The notes: a model not told the origin generated them from the sequence alone. Positions 46,991-60,400 are shown, counted from the stretch's first letter. The stretch is DNA of 64,000 bases from Spinacia oleracea (GCF_020520425.1 NC_079487.1:111572141-111636140); one strand, 5' to 3'. Made by a program: numbers and translations.

Positions 46991-49001
46991 ATAACGGTTT
47001 TTTCATGAAATGCCCATGGGGTTTTACGAAATTCACCAAATACCCCTGCGTGTTTCAAAATACATAGTATACCCCTATTTAAACTTAAAGTGCACCAAAT
47101 ACCCCTAGACTTAACGGCCGTTAGGACTCCGTTAGTGTTACTTTACCTTTATACCCTTACTCACCCAATATTCTACATTTAACTATTTTTTTTTAAAAAA
47201 AGTTTAAAAAAGTTTTTTCTCTCTCCTCCCCTCTCTGTTAGTCGACCCATCTTCCACCGGTTCCTTCTTCTTCTTCTTCTTCTTCTTCTTAATCATTTCA
47301 ACAGAAAAAAAAAACTTGCACAATTCTTTTGAGATTTTGCACTATCTTCCTCATATCATCATAAATCTATTTCCCCAAAACCCAGTGCACTATCTTCCTC
47401 ATATCATCATCATCGTCGATCATCATCATCGTCGATCATCATCATCATGAACCAGAAACTCTATTTTCTCCTTGAACCTAGAAATTTTGTGGGAGAGTCA
47501 TTTCTTACCATTTAAATTCAATCCGTTACATAATTCCGTTCAAATTTGGCTCGATTTCGTTCGAATTTGTTGAATTTTGAGTCGATTTTGCAAGCCAAAC
47601 CCTTGATTTCGAATTTGGGGGTTTTAATTTGTTATTTGTTTAATGTAATTGGGCATGTATAATTGATGTTAAACATATATATATACTCACGTTTCTTGCT
47701 TTTGCTTCTCATAAGCAGCGATTTCATAAGCAGAACCTTAGTGCCGTGGAAGTGGTACCATGTTCGGTCTTGTTTTAGGTGACGCGAGCCAAATGGGGTT
47801 CTCTATTAAGTTCTTCAGCATCGATGTATGCTTCCTGTTAGCCTTCCTTCTGAATGTGCAGTCAATAAGGGATTACAGCCATGCCAATATTCTGATCAAT
47901 GTGCCTTTCAAGAGGATTTCATCTCCATGACTGCAAATTATGTTGGGAGGATTGTTAACAGGGGAGGTTACTTTTGGTCTCTTGGATTGCGTGCCTTCTT
48001 GTTAAGTAGAATACTAGTGCAACTAGGATAATAGATTTAAGATTGTACGTTAGTTGAATTAGCCTAGGATTATACTACTGTGATATTCCTAGTTTGAGTT
48101 AAGTTAGAACTCTCATACTTGTACTATATATTCTGGTTGCCTAAACATTAATTAACAGAATTTGAGTGGTATTTGTCACTTCTACTTCTCATAAGCAGTT
48201 GTTTCTTTGGATATTTGGGCCTATACCTATGTTCTGTAGTTGTATATGTTTGGTTGTGTTGTTTTATTTCTTGGATTTTACAGTTGAGTTCAGGGGTTTG
48301 AGTGATGAGGAGTGTATTTTAGATGATACTCCGTACAGATGAGGAACAAGCTTTGTAATTGGGTTTGATTTCTGTAATAGTTTCTTATATTGTGGTGGGT
48401 GTTTGTGCTGGATAGGTTGGCTTTTGGTATAGGATTATTAGAACACAAAGTTTTGATGAATTTTGGTGAATTGAAAATAGGTGATAGCTTGATTTCAATG
48501 TTAGGTTCACAAAATCATGTCTCAAAAGCTGCTTGCCAATTCTCTTTGATAAACACTGGTTTGCCATTTTTGTTTGTGTTCTAAGGGTGTTGTTTGCAGT
48601 TGCCAGGGCAACACCCAAAGCTGATGATCTCTGGTTTTGTCATTTTATTATGGCCATTGATCTTGGTTCTTATAATGAACTTCCTGCATATTTAGATTTT
48701 GATGTAAACACAAAATTACTAATAGCATACGCAGTTAGAATTAAATTCTGTAATTTAAAAGCAGTTTGGGTAGTTGGTACAAATAATTTTAATAATAGGT
48801 GTATATTGTGCAATAGGTTTATAATTAGGTGTATTTGGTGAATTATAAACATGACTTAACGGATGACTAACGGAAAGTCATAATAGGGGTATTTGGTGAA
48901 CAGTACGAAAAAAATAGGGGTATACTATGTATTTTAAAACACGCAGGGGTATTTGGTGAATTTCGTGAAACCTCAGGGGCATTTCATGAAAAAACCGTTA
49001 T
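46991..49001. mobile_element. second Mutator-like element (2.0 kb), possible Pack-MULE
   Basis: Left end ATAACGGTTTTTTCATGAAA and right end its complement. Inside the ends, words such as attcaccaaatacccctgcg and tatacccctatt recur in inverted order (48880-48985), giving repeats of about 150 bases. The style (TTCATGAAATacCCC then repeated ttcacca..taccCC units and a ttaacgg motif) matches the MULE at 34491-36321, so the two are related families. The interior has no transposase. It looks like captured gene 5' sequence: TTC and ATC repeats at 47260-47450, and a small frame at 47828-48031 (SECAVNKGLQPCQYSDQCAF) that I do not recognise. No target duplication was identified. Confidence 0.6.
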
Positions 49002-51682
49002 TATAAACTGAATAACAAAACAAATAGTATATTTTCAAAAAAAAACACACAATTTCTTAGCTAAAGAAATAGTACAAACAATTAACTTTTTTTTTACATA
49101 TGATCTGATTAATAAAGAAAAATTAAGCAAAATTATTATAATAGTTCATCATTCAAATGTATACTGGGCATTAAAATTTTATTACTTATAAGAATGACTT
49201 TTTCTCTTTTTTCATTACTTTAGAGTCATACGTTATACCATTGTAGAGATAGTTAGAACTTTACATTATGGCATGTGTGCACGCGCATGACATGGCACAT
49301 CGTTATTTCACTTGCCAAATCACAGTGACACATGGCAATGTGACATTTTTTGCCTTGGAGATTTAATAATAGTATAGATTTTGGGTATATTTATCATTTT
49401 GATTTTTACCTTGGAATAATACTTGTATAGAAGCTACAGCCGAGGCAACATACGATGAGAGGGCCGGGGTCACTTGAAATTTAAAAAAATACATAATTTT
49501 GATTAAAGTTTCATCGATTTTTAAATAGTGCTCCCACTAACTATAATATCTAGATTTGTAATTTTGGAGAAGCTCAAAAATCAACTTAATAAATTTAGAG
49601 AGTGATATGTTTAATCGGAACGTCTATTATTTAGGGACGAACAGAGTAAACAGAAATCTAGCAATAGGCAAATAAAGACCACGATTGTAGTATATAATTT
49701 CCCATAACTTTAATTTTTATCAATTTTCATACACACAACTCTTGGAAAGTATATAATTTCCCACAACTTTAAACGTAAAATTATGCTTATACCTTTCTTT
49801 TTTGTGATGATACTCATGCATAATTCTCTTCCAAGAATCTTGACCTTAAATTCAACATATGAATCCATAAAAAAATTGTTTTTTTTATAAGAATCTTGAA
49901 AAAAAATCGAATGTTTTTATCATCTTGTCTGGGGATCAACCCAATCATTTTGCTTTAGTTTTACTATTATGTAAATAAAAATAAATTTTCAAATTTTAGT
50001 GCCGAAAGTTGTTGCTAGATTCAATTCTTTCCTTATCTCAAATCTACACCTTGTAATTTAATTCATGAGAATGCAACATTACAAGAAATTCAGAGCTCAA
50101 AGAGATGAAGTATTCCCTACCCAAAGAAGGAATCACTAAGGTACATCTCAAGATAATGGAATATTATTACTACTATTAAGCTTCCTAGGCCATTTGAAAA
50201 GAATAGTCAAGATCTCATTCTATTTTATATAATGGAAGATCATAATGGACATTATTCTAAAATTATATTTATAAAACCAAAGAATTCCAAAAGCAATAAT
50301 AATGTTCACATAAACCATTTTGGGTTGTGGAGGAAGGGAGTGTAAAACCAAAAACTCTTTAGCTTTTATAATATTCTAAAATGCTCCTGATATATCCTAT
50401 CTCAAATATAAAATGTGACATCAAAATTGTCAAAAGGTAAAATATTCTTGCACGTGAGGGAAAAAAGGATGTCCTTAGTACAAGAGTGAATATTAAATCC
50501 CTATCTCTAAAATAGAAAGGAGAATGTAACTACTAATTATTCAACCAAAGTAATTCTCAATTAAAAACCCTGAACGAACCTACTAGATCATTATCTTTTA
50601 TGTTGTCATTGTAGATCGATATATATCCTTTAACTTATTGAGTTATTATTCATGGAGCTAGTCGGTAAAAAGGTGAAAAATAATTAGGATATTTTGAGCT
50701 TATACGGTGAGAAGTTGTTAACTACCAAGGTGCGTTGTTTGTTTGTTTGTTAGTGGAATTCAGAGTCACCCCAATGAGTAAGTGATGCTGATCAAGTGTT
50801 TGGTCACTTTGGACATGTTTCATCCACTATAAATCTATGAACTAATGAATGGCTGATACGTCTTTTACATTTTGTAGAAAAATATAAAAGCAACCAATCA
50901 GATTCAAAGGAATTATCCTTTGAGGGTCAGCTAATTTGGCTGCAGCTTTTTTGGTATGACATGGCTGATTATCCTACTTGTCTAGATTCTTCCTTTTTTC
51001 CCCTAACTCCCTATACTTATCACTCCACGAAAAAAAATTAAAAAAAAAAAAAAAATATACAGTCGGGTTGAACCATATACATATTATTAGTACTACATTA
51101 CGTTGTATCATTCATTCTTATTGCTCCATTTGGTAGGGGTGTGATATGATGCGGGTTTTGGTGGAATCTTGGTCATTTTGGTTCTGATAATTGCTCTACT
51201 AATTTTGGAAAGGTGCAAATCTTAAGGATACACTAGGCATTATGATGGCATAACATAACATTATGGTATTAAACATTGTATAGGTGAATGTAGGACATGA
51301 TGCTCAAGGAAATTAACTGAATTGTTCATTCTCATAAGACACGAAAAATCCATCTAAGCATTATATCCACCTCTGAAGATGACACACTATATGAAAAATC
51401 CTAGATCCGTCACTGTAAAAATCAAGATTGAGATTGACTAGCTAGACGACTAGATTGATATTCTGATGAGTACTACCAAAAGGAAAAAAAATCATAATTC
51501 AAAATATACATTGTAACCCTTCAAAAGATTTCAGATGTTTTCACATTCTGTAGATGTCTACAAACTACGAGTAATTAATGAACTGATCGATGATGATGGG
51601 AGTTTGAGACATGTGATTTTACCACACAAGAACCATAAACAGAGATAGTTGTTGTTTTCTTTACCCTTTTTAAAAAAAAACT
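49002..51682. other. intergenic, nothing recognised
   Basis: AT-rich DNA without supported genes or complete transposons. It includes the 3' flank of the minus-strand MYB gene. Confidence 0.45.
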
Positions 51683-52690
51683 CTAATGTGATCCTACATA
51701 GGCTGAGGCTCCTTGGTAGGCACTACTGTACAGATTCTGCCGTCCATGAGTTGGTGAATCGAAAACCATGAATGCTTCACCATTAGAGTTACTCCAATCA
51801 AGCAACATCTTAGGCATTATGTTGAATGATTTCTGAAGCAATGGAAATGATGCCTTTTGATCTGTTTCTGAAACTGTATTCATACCATTTTCTGATAAAT
51901 TAGCAGTAGTGATATCGTGAATGCTTGGTCTTCGTTTATCCTTCCCTCCTGAAGTCTGCCTTAGGAAGTACTTTTGAGCATGGCTAGCTACTTGTGTTGG
52001 TGTTTTTGATATAACAAAGTTCCTTGATATGTTTCTCCAGTCTCCTTTCCCATGTTTCTGAAGTCCTAGCAGAAAACGCCTGCACATTTCATTCTTAATT
52101 ACTCAACATTCTTCACTAAATATTATCCTAATTGTAACATGACAGTAATCAGATATTAAAATTAGTAATCAGGTCTACTACAACAGTTTAAAATTGCAGA
52201 TAATAGTGTAACAGCTTTCACAATTATCAAACAAGTAAAATAAAGAATAAGAAAGATAGTAATTGGATTTGGGGTGTTACCTATGCTCATCTTCAGTCCA
52301 AGGAACACCCTTTTTCCTCTCTTGTTCATGAGGTCTAGACATAGAAGCAGACCTTTTCCTAAAAGGATCAAATTTGGCATGATCATCAACCCAATCCAAA
52401 GTGAAAGGAGAAGCAAGATAACCAGGAATCGGAACCAAACCAGCTTCGATATCAGTCACATCAACTAACAATTCCTCATACTGTTTCATCACATCCCAAA
52501 CAGATTTCCCAGGAATCATATCAGCAATTCTAGACCATCTATCAGGAGTTTTCTCATCAAATATTGCAAGTGCTTTCTCAAACCTCTTGTTCTCTTCCTT
52601 TGTCCATATTGTGCTCTTTGAATCCCCACCAAACAACCAATTATCATAACTTGAATTTGTGTACATAGAACCTGGATATATTGCTCCCAT
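51683..52690 (-). CDS. DIVARICATA-like MYB transcription factor, 268 aa
   Basis: Two exons on the minus strand: 52690-52281 (donor CATAG|GTAACA) and 52079-51683 (acceptor tgcag), phase 2 junction giving HR|RF. The start ATG at 52690 opens [18 protein letters not shown]. Residues about 28-84 form the first, SANT-like MYB repeat ([20 protein letters not shown] ... [20 protein letters not shown]). Residues about 127-178 form the second repeat ([20 protein letters not shown] ... [16 protein letters not shown]), with the SHAQKYF signature at 169-175. This arrangement defines the [17 protein letters not shown] class, nuclear DNA-binding regulators; members act in flower symmetry, cell growth and ABA or sugar responses, but which role this one has cannot be told. 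The C-terminal 90 residues are Ser/Asn-rich. Intact, no breaks seen. Confidence 0.92.
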
Positions 52691-54692
52691 TTCAGATATT
52701 GGAAATCAGAAATGAGAATTTCTCCCCTGCTTTTTTTTTTTTTTTGTGGGGGTGGTTTATTTTTGCTTCTCTCTCTAAAAAGAAACTCAAACTTTATTCT
52801 AGTTCATGGTTTTTAAGAGAGATGAAATGGGAGAATTTAAAGGGGGGTGATGGACTGACGGTCTGATGATCAAAATAGCAAAAACAGAGGAAATAAGGAG
52901 GAAAATGAAGTTTCAGAATGACCCAAAATATTTGTTGAAGATAGAATCAGAATAAAACTTTGATTAAAATTAAATTTTGAAGAATCACTTACTATAAAGA
53001 CCTTAACTTTTTTTTTAATTTTACTTCAGAATCAAAGTTAAAAAAATAAAAAATAAAAAATAGAAAAAGGCACCGACTTTGTCCTCCACAAGCACTAAAA
53101 ATTAGAGGTAGTGCAGACCCTACCAAATACTGCTACCTTACAACTTGCACTTCCTGTCCACTGGAGTTGGAAGAAGAAGAACAATTCTCCAGATTCTGAA
53201 TTTATTATTAATACTGTTTTTATTTTACTAAATTATGAGAGTTTAATAATTTTGTAATGGGTTTTTAGTTTGGAGATTATGAAGTTATTGGAGAAGTGTA
53301 CAAAAGAAGAGAGGGGGAGAAAATGGTTTGACCTTAATTTGGTTTTGGTGGTAGAAATTGAGAATGAGAGGAAGGCAGGTGGTGAGGAAGAACAGTTATG
53401 GGTTGATTGATAGAGAAACATTGGACTAATAACTTGAGAGCTGACGGCTGTCACTCTATAATCTTTTGGTTTTTCACTCATTGAGTCATTGGTCGGAGTA
53501 GAGATCACATGTCTTTTCCTAATGGTCTATGGCTTGTTCGGCAAATTTAGTTGTTCGAGTAAGTACTCGACGGTTGGCTAGAGCATAACGTGAGCGGTTT
53601 AGTAATTGGACTTATTTTTTATTGTGAGGGAATTGGTAATTGGACTTACTAATATCTACTCCGTAGTTGTTTACACTTTCTTTATAAACTCATGCAAGTA
53701 AAAAAAAAAAAATAGTGGTGGACAGGTAGAAGGCCTAAACCGTCATATTTAAGGATATTGCATGTTTACAAAAATATAAAAAACAATTACAAAATTTGGA
53801 GTATTACATACTATAGATGGATTATTTCTAAATTCTTTCTTTTACTAGTCCAGAATTATAATGTGAAGAATTTTAATCATAAATCATTTTTTATGTATAA
53901 TATTATACGAAGTACTTAGTACTCCCCTCCCGATTATCCTACTAATCTTTGTTCAATAGTGTATTTGACCAAACCAATTGTATCCAAATATCATTAAGAA
54001 TTTGCTAGTTTGAATCCAATTTCAAAGCCAAATTTGAAACCATCAACTTCAGACCTTATAAGTTACAGACGTATGATGTTATAAATTGGCTTAACATTTC
54101 AACTATAATCTTGAAATATGATGCGAACACACAATTTCGAAAGAATCGTTGTCGGTTAGCTTTCTATGTCACTAGGTCCACAAATTTAAAAAATAAAATT
54201 AACATCTACGGAGTAATACTTAAAATTTGGTTTGATCGAGTTTTCTCCCCTCCAAATTAACTCGATCTTTCAATGAGATTCGAAAATTCAATCTTAAAAA
54301 GCATTCTATAATATATCATCCAATTTACAAATTGGAAAATCGATATTATCCAAATGATAATAGACAATTCCTAGTTGGGAGTTGGGAGAGCCTGAGCTGA
54401 AAAGACCAATCGCTGATTGGGTTATAGAAAAGGTAGATGACATGTTACCAAGAAAATTAAAAGGGTTTTGGTTTTGGTTTTGGTGGCTCATTTGCTCATT
54501 ATTATTGGCGGCTTTAGTTCTTGCATGTAGCTCTGTACCAAAAGACAACCCCTCCCTCCACTATCCACTAGTCCGCTCTTGTAAATTCAAGGTTATTTGC
54601 CATCGGTCCATCGGATAACTAAATTATTGGTGCCCTTGGACGGAAATTTGGATGAAAACGTTAAATTGTAGCGTCATGAACAAGAAAAAGAA
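52691..54692. other. MYB gene 5' flank and intergenic DNA
   Basis: 52691-53500 is the presumed promoter and leader of the minus-strand MYB gene (pyrimidine-rich on the minus strand near 53270-53340). No further gene is supported; short frames around 54306-54618 lack family resemblance or splice context. Confidence 0.4.
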
Positions 54693-54886
54693 AAAGAAAC
54701 CAATTGAGGTTGGCATGAGTGGTTAAGGGCCTCTTGCTCCTTAACCAAGGTCTCGGGTTCGAGCCTTGGGAATGGAAAAAATCTCAACTGGGAGGGATGC
54801 TGCCCATCGAGGTACCCATGCAAACTCCCACGGGAGATTACCTCGCCGAAAGCGGTGGGAACTCCTCGTAGTAGAACCAAAAAAAA
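54693..54886 (+). mobile_element. tRNA-derived SINE with 17-bp target duplication
   Basis: Contains the two internal RNA polymerase III promoter boxes: box A-like tggcatgagtggttaaggg (54711-54729) and box B ggtctcgggttcgagcc (54749-54765). A body follows (ctgcccatcgaggtaccc) and it ends in an A-rich tail (accaaaaaaaa). A perfect 17-bp direct repeat ATGAACAAGAAAAAGAA flanks it at 54676-54692 and 54887-54903. This is diagnostic of LINE-mediated retroposition; the perfect duplication suggests a fairly recent insertion. Confidence 0.93.
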
Positions 54887-54903
54887 ATGAACAAGAAAAA
54901 GAA

Positions 54904-55520
54904 GATAATAAGTAATTTTTAGTTTTTCCGCATAAACTAAATATGACATCACACATTATTTACAAGTGGTATATAATAAATATTGTACACGAAATAAAAG
55001 TTAACTCAAATGCTTAAAAGCTATTCCACCTATGTAAAAGTTATCTATTTTTTGTGATAAAATTTTTCATTTCAATTAAAAGATATTTCTTGAAAATCAC
55101 TAATAATGTATAAAATTAATCTTTTATATGATGTTTATCTATCAAGTTTTGTTCTTGGTATGCAATAAATTTTTAACACATCTGGCCTGGCCTGTGCGTG
55201 CAAGACCTTTTGATAAAACATATGGAGTAGTTATTTTAAAATCAACATCTTAAAGGTAATACAAATTTTTATATAAGGCGGTTTTACACAAAAGACCACC
55301 TTGGTGTCACATAAGTTAAACAATGAAATCAAGTAGTTAAACACTGAAAATAGTTAGTTAAGTAATATAATCAATTAATTAAGCAATTAAAGTGATCTTT
55401 TAGGTAAGACAGTCTTACACAAAAGTTGCAGTAAAGGTAATTGCCCACAATTTTTTTTATATGGAATCTGTGAATATCATTTTGTCTTTTATTCGTTTTA
55501 AATTACCTTAAATAAAACCG
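54904..55520. other. intergenic, nothing recognised
   Basis: AT-rich; about 55280-55430 has short partly inverted repeats (ttttacacaaaagaccacc and gtcttacacaaaagtt) but no gene. Confidence 0.4.
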
Positions 55521-55720
55521 CAATTTAGAAGGTGGACCATGGTGCACATAGAGGATGGTGCACCTTAAGAACACTAGTATGTAATTGAAAGAACATCTGG
55601 TTACGAGAAAAGAAAAAATACTCATGTTCTTTTTTCGTAACCAGATGTTCTTTCAATTATATACTAGTGTTCTTAAGGTGCACCATGCTCTATGTGCACC
55701 ATGGTCCACCTTCTAAATTG
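55521..55720. repeat. 200-bp near-perfect hairpin (foldback MITE)
   Basis: Left arm caatttagaaggtggaccat... and right arm ...atggtccaccttctaaattg are complementary over about 92 bases with only a few mismatches (for example tatgtaatt against aattatata). They are separated by a short centre near 55615-55626. Outer ends are CAATTTAGAAGG and CCTTCTAAATTG. No flanking duplication could be defined. Transcribed, it would form a long double-stranded stem. Confidence 0.9.
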
Positions 55721-56842
55721 TGGAACAATACGGTTATACAGTACCAAGAACCTTGGGCTCTTTCTAATTCCAAATTGGAACCTCATAAGAGGAGATGAGA
55801 AGACATTTCATTAGGTTATTCATCCATGAGAAAGAGGGAGAATGTGTACCCTACATGTACCGAAAGGAAAAAAATCAATAAATTTACAATTTTGTATTGT
55901 ATTAGTTAAAGGTGCGTGCATGGATGTTACTAATTCCATCCCTAATTACTAATTAGTGACGGCTATAACAGCAAATGAGAAGTGTGTTTAGTGGAGTTTG
56001 GCTTTTGTTTAATACGTCTATAGACTATAGTTGTGACACATATTCATTTTCTGTTCCAGATTTCAGAATTCAACTGTGAAACTGTTCCTTGCGATTCAAC
56101 CAAAGTAGCAGAACAGAACAGAACAAATTATAATAGTAATTAATAAATTAATAATTTAATTATGACCCTTTTTTACGGAATTAACAATAATTAAATTTTA
56201 TACTTTATACTTGAAATAGATTGGTCCCTCCTATGATTCTTAACCTAGTACTCCTAGTTCCATCCCTGTTTATGCACATGCATGCATTAGAGAAGAGAAC
56301 TCGAAATACAAACAAGAATTTAGGAAATTGTTGTTATATTAGTTTTTGTTTTTTTAATCTTATCTTTTTTCATTAATCTATTTTGGTTGTGCCTTATGAA
56401 TTATGATTGCTCCAACCTGTACGGAAATGGAGTTGTTCTTGGTATATTCTTGGTATATTCTTCCATAACTACTATAAAAATTGTAACTTATTGAGTACAA
56501 GTATATAAGTATATATAAAAATTGCCCAAACTTTAATATAATTGGACAAATTCTTGTAAAAGACAGTATAATTAAGTTAGATCAAGTATTTGTTAGAAAA
56601 AAACTGAAAGAAAGATAATTAGACTCCGTTCTATTAGACTTATTAACTTATATTATATGAACTTATCTGGAAAAAAAATTATTTTGACTGAAATAAACTT
56701 ATTTGTGCGTTAAAATGTCAAAAAAAAAGTTAAAATAAGTCGAACAGAACAAAGCCTTAATCAGACCAAATAATTAATTTGTTCAATTCATGTAACATAA
56801 GATTTACTCAAAGAATTAAGTAAAAAGATAATTAAAGGTTCT
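55721..56842. other. intergenic, nothing recognised
   Basis: AT-rich DNA without supported genes. Confidence 0.45.
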
Positions 56843-57110
56843 CACTACAAGAATCTGTATCTTTAATGACAACCTAATTACGACGGATCAAAAATCCCAT
56901 CGCAAAAGCCTTTTGCGATGGGCTTAACAACCAAACAAAGACGGGAACAACCGTCGCAAGTGTCTTTTACGACGGGTTAACGACGAGATTTTCCATTAAC
57001 GACGACCCCTTTTATGACGGGTACGCGACAGGAAATCACGTCATTAATCAACGATTACTTGCCTTTAACGACGGAATTTTCCGTCGTTAGTGGTACAATT
57101 TCTTGTAGTG
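56843..57110. mobile_element. CACTA-type MITE 1 (268 bp)
   Basis: Begins CACTACAAGAA and ends TTCTTGTAGTG, the ends of CACTA (En/Spm) transposons, with a 3-bp duplication TCT on both sides (56840-56842, 57111-57113). The interior repeats words such as acgacggg and ccgtcgtt in both orientations. No transposase. Confidence 0.92.
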
Positions 57111-57177
57111 TCTAGTTCGATGTGGATGCTAATAATCTCAATGACGTGATTATTCGGTCATACTAGGAATATCAGTA

Positions 57178-57449
57178 CACTACAAGAATTTGTATTTTTA
57201 ATGACAACCTAATAACGGAATGTCAAAAATTCCGACGCAAAACTTTTTGCAACGGGGATAACAACCAAACAAAGACGGGAACAACCGTCGTACATGTCTT
57301 TTACAACGGGTTAACGACGAGATTTTTCATTAATGACGACCCTCTTTTATGACGGATTCGCAACCGAAAATCGATCTCGTCGTTAATCAACGATTGTTGG
57401 CCTTTAGCGACAGGATTTTCCGTCATTAATGGTACAATTTCTTGTAGTG
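57178..57449. mobile_element. CACTA-type MITE 2 (272 bp)
   Basis: Same ends CACTACAAGAA/TTCTTGTAGTG and largely the same interior as MITE 1, 67 bases away in the same orientation. Flanks are GTA at the left and ATA at the right, a 3-bp duplication with one change. Divergence between the two (for example aacgacgagattttcc against aacgacgagatttttc) shows they are separate insertions or an old duplication. Confidence 0.9.
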
Positions 57450-60400
57450 ATAGATTCAATATCAATAAATAAAGTGCATTTAGCATATTTTCTATAATTC
57501 TACTTTTTAAATTATCTCGATTAACAATTAAATTACCCACATTAGGTGGCTTTTATATTTGTGAGTGACAACTTAAATGGTTATAACTCAAAATGTCCCC
57601 CATCCTAGGTTAACTAAAATGCCTAATAATTGATCTCTTCTTAGATCAATTCTTATAGGCCGATTTGAATTAAACTATATTGACTGGTTGTTAATGATAG
57701 TTTAATGTTGTGCTTATCCATAATTAAAAAATGAAGTGCTCCAATGTGGTTGGAGTAAGTATTAATTTTGAGTTGCATGCTCTCTCTGTCACTCATACCC
57801 GCATCTCTAAACTCAAAGCACGATGAGACGATGACCCAATTAGTATTATTGTTTAGATAAATAAATTAACTAAACTTCCAATTAAACAAGAAATTAATAA
57901 AGTTGGTCATAAAGCATGTCCAATGTAATAAAAAAATAGGGCAAAAAGCCATTTCAGCAACTCTCTAATCTGATTGGACCACACTGGAGTTGAATTGGCA
58001 GATTTGCAAAGAAACGAGGGGAATCTTTCTCGTAGGGGTCGTCGAGAAAGAATCGATCCATTGGTACAAGTGTGGAAAGTAATGGCCACAAAAAACGTCC
58101 GCAAATTAGATCATAGACGTATGTGCATGAATGCATAATGTTCAATGAGCACCAATAGAATTTGAGATGTGTTTTTACTTTATCACAATATATGTTATGT
58201 TTTTCTCATATGCTCTTGTACTTTTTTGGAGTATAGTGAGCATCATGCATATGAGTCCATTGTCCAAAGCTAGTCTAGATTCCAGATTTAGTTTTCCCAG
58301 AATTATCAATGAGTTTTCACTTGGTGGTCGACATTAGAATTTAGGATGCGACACCATTTATTATACATATGTACGTAGTAGAATGTTTTCTTAAGTTGAA
58401 ATCCTCTCTAGCCTCTATATGCGAGTATTTTCTAAATAATATTCCGTAGTCACTTTAATTACAAGAGTATAGAGTTGTTTCGTTGACTTTATGATAGAAC
58501 ATTTTTTGTTAGAGTCTTATGATTTCAGCAATGCCGGTTTTTTTTTTAAAGAAACGGACATTGGTGACTTCTTGAGCCCAATTGCATCCAATCCTTAATT
58601 AAGGAGTACTCCGTATGTGTGAGTTATGCATGGCCTGTTTTTTTGAATGGCTAACTTTATGCGTTGACGTTGTTTGAATAGGGCATTACTACTAGTATCA
58701 AAGGAGCTAGATTTTCTGGAAATTGAATGTGGGTGGAAGATCTTTGGGTAATTCCATGCTACAATAGGAAGTATCCAATTGAATAACAGTTGGTGGATTG
58801 TGTTGCCTTGCACAGTCGCATCTACACACTGCTATATTCAAGTTCAATACAATATGCTTCTATTTTTAGTAACTGATTACCCTTGTGGCCGTTCCTGGGT
58901 TGGGGTATCCAACTACCCGGGGTGGAATGACCAACAGATCCAAAGATGCGGGTTGTTTAGTAGGCGAACAAGATTAAAAGTAAAAAAATTGAAAATTTAC
59001 TCATGAGTTTGGCCCCTTGCACCCGTCATGTCACGTAGTTGGCTTGGCTCACTTGGCCCTCGACGACGGGCTATCGTATGCCCAAAGCAAAATGGACTTG
59101 GCGCATACTAAATTATCAGCTAAATCTTGTGGCATGTGGTCCATGGACTTACAATCTGATACGCTAGACTTTCTAATCAATGTGAACAATTTCCCTTATT
59201 AATTAAATTGACTGACAAACTGACACGATAAACTCTCCTATTATTTATTTTATTCCCCCGGACATTTCATTCCACAAATATATCAAGTACATAGATACTC
59301 ATGAAATTAATAGTGTTGTACCACCCATGTTCTTGAAGTTTAACAAATTTTCCACAACCGAATATTTTCTTTTTAGGAAGACTTTTCAATGGCTACAATA
59401 AAATAGTAGCCACTGTAATTATATCGAATCTAAACCGTTCGATAATAAAGATTGAATCTCATCCCTCTATTTGTTTGACCCCAATCTTTCAGAAAAAAAT
59501 AAAGATTTTTTTTTTTAAATAAACAGTTTGCATTACGAAAAAAACGGTTTCAGAAAATTCACTTGCATAAAAATTAGCACAATTTCATATTTATCTGATT
59601 GTTTACCCATCCAAACCCACAAGAATAATAATCAAATACGTAGTACATACTATCATTAGTTTTATGATTAGTTTTACGATTAAAAATACCATTTAAACTA
59701 AATGTTGAAATCAATTTTGGGATTTATAGTGTGTTGGTTGTTTTCATTCTAATGGTGATTTTCTTCTTTAAACAACCCAATTTTCAATAGTGTAAAATTT
59801 TGTAAAACAATACCTCGTATATGATAACTCTTTCAGAAAGAAGCCGTGCAAGTTAATACTTGTAAAACGAAAAAAGCATTGGTTGATGATAATCATGGAG
59901 TTTTAGAGAGGAGAAGAAACGAAATTAGTTTTTTTTCCTTCTAATTATTATTTTCTTCACTTTTTTTAAATATTAACATTTGTTTTTTAAAAAATAAATA
60001 AAAGTCAAGTCAATAGAAAATTAATGGTGTAGATTAATATATACTTCGTAGACGGTCAAGATTAAAAGCTTATAATGGCCACCAAATTGATGTAGCCATT
60101 GTAAAATCATCCTTCTTTTTATTACAATTATATTCAAACTTCATGTCATTACATAAAAATTTAAGCAAACAAAACAGTAACAATCCAACAAATGAAGGTG
60201 AGGGGACTTATCCTCAAAAATAGCAGAAATGTACATAAAAAAAATCGAAAATACTAAGCAATCTTAGTGGTATAGAGGGAGTGGTAAAAACAACATGTAA
60301 CGTTCTTCTCCTAATGCCTTTTCAAGCTGCTTAATTTGCAGTATGAAAACTACGAAAATCAAACTCCTACAACCTTTGTCTTTTCTTGTGTAACGTATAG

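Noticed and set aside
54306..54618. Frames on both strands, one with a hydrophobic segment (WFWFWWLICSLLLAALVLAC)
   Set aside because: No homology recognised, no splice or promoter context, and frames overlap antisense; too weak to call a membrane protein.
58779..59202. Two short plus-strand frames
   Set aside because: Composition and codon pattern look random; no family, no upstream promoter elements, no exons to join.
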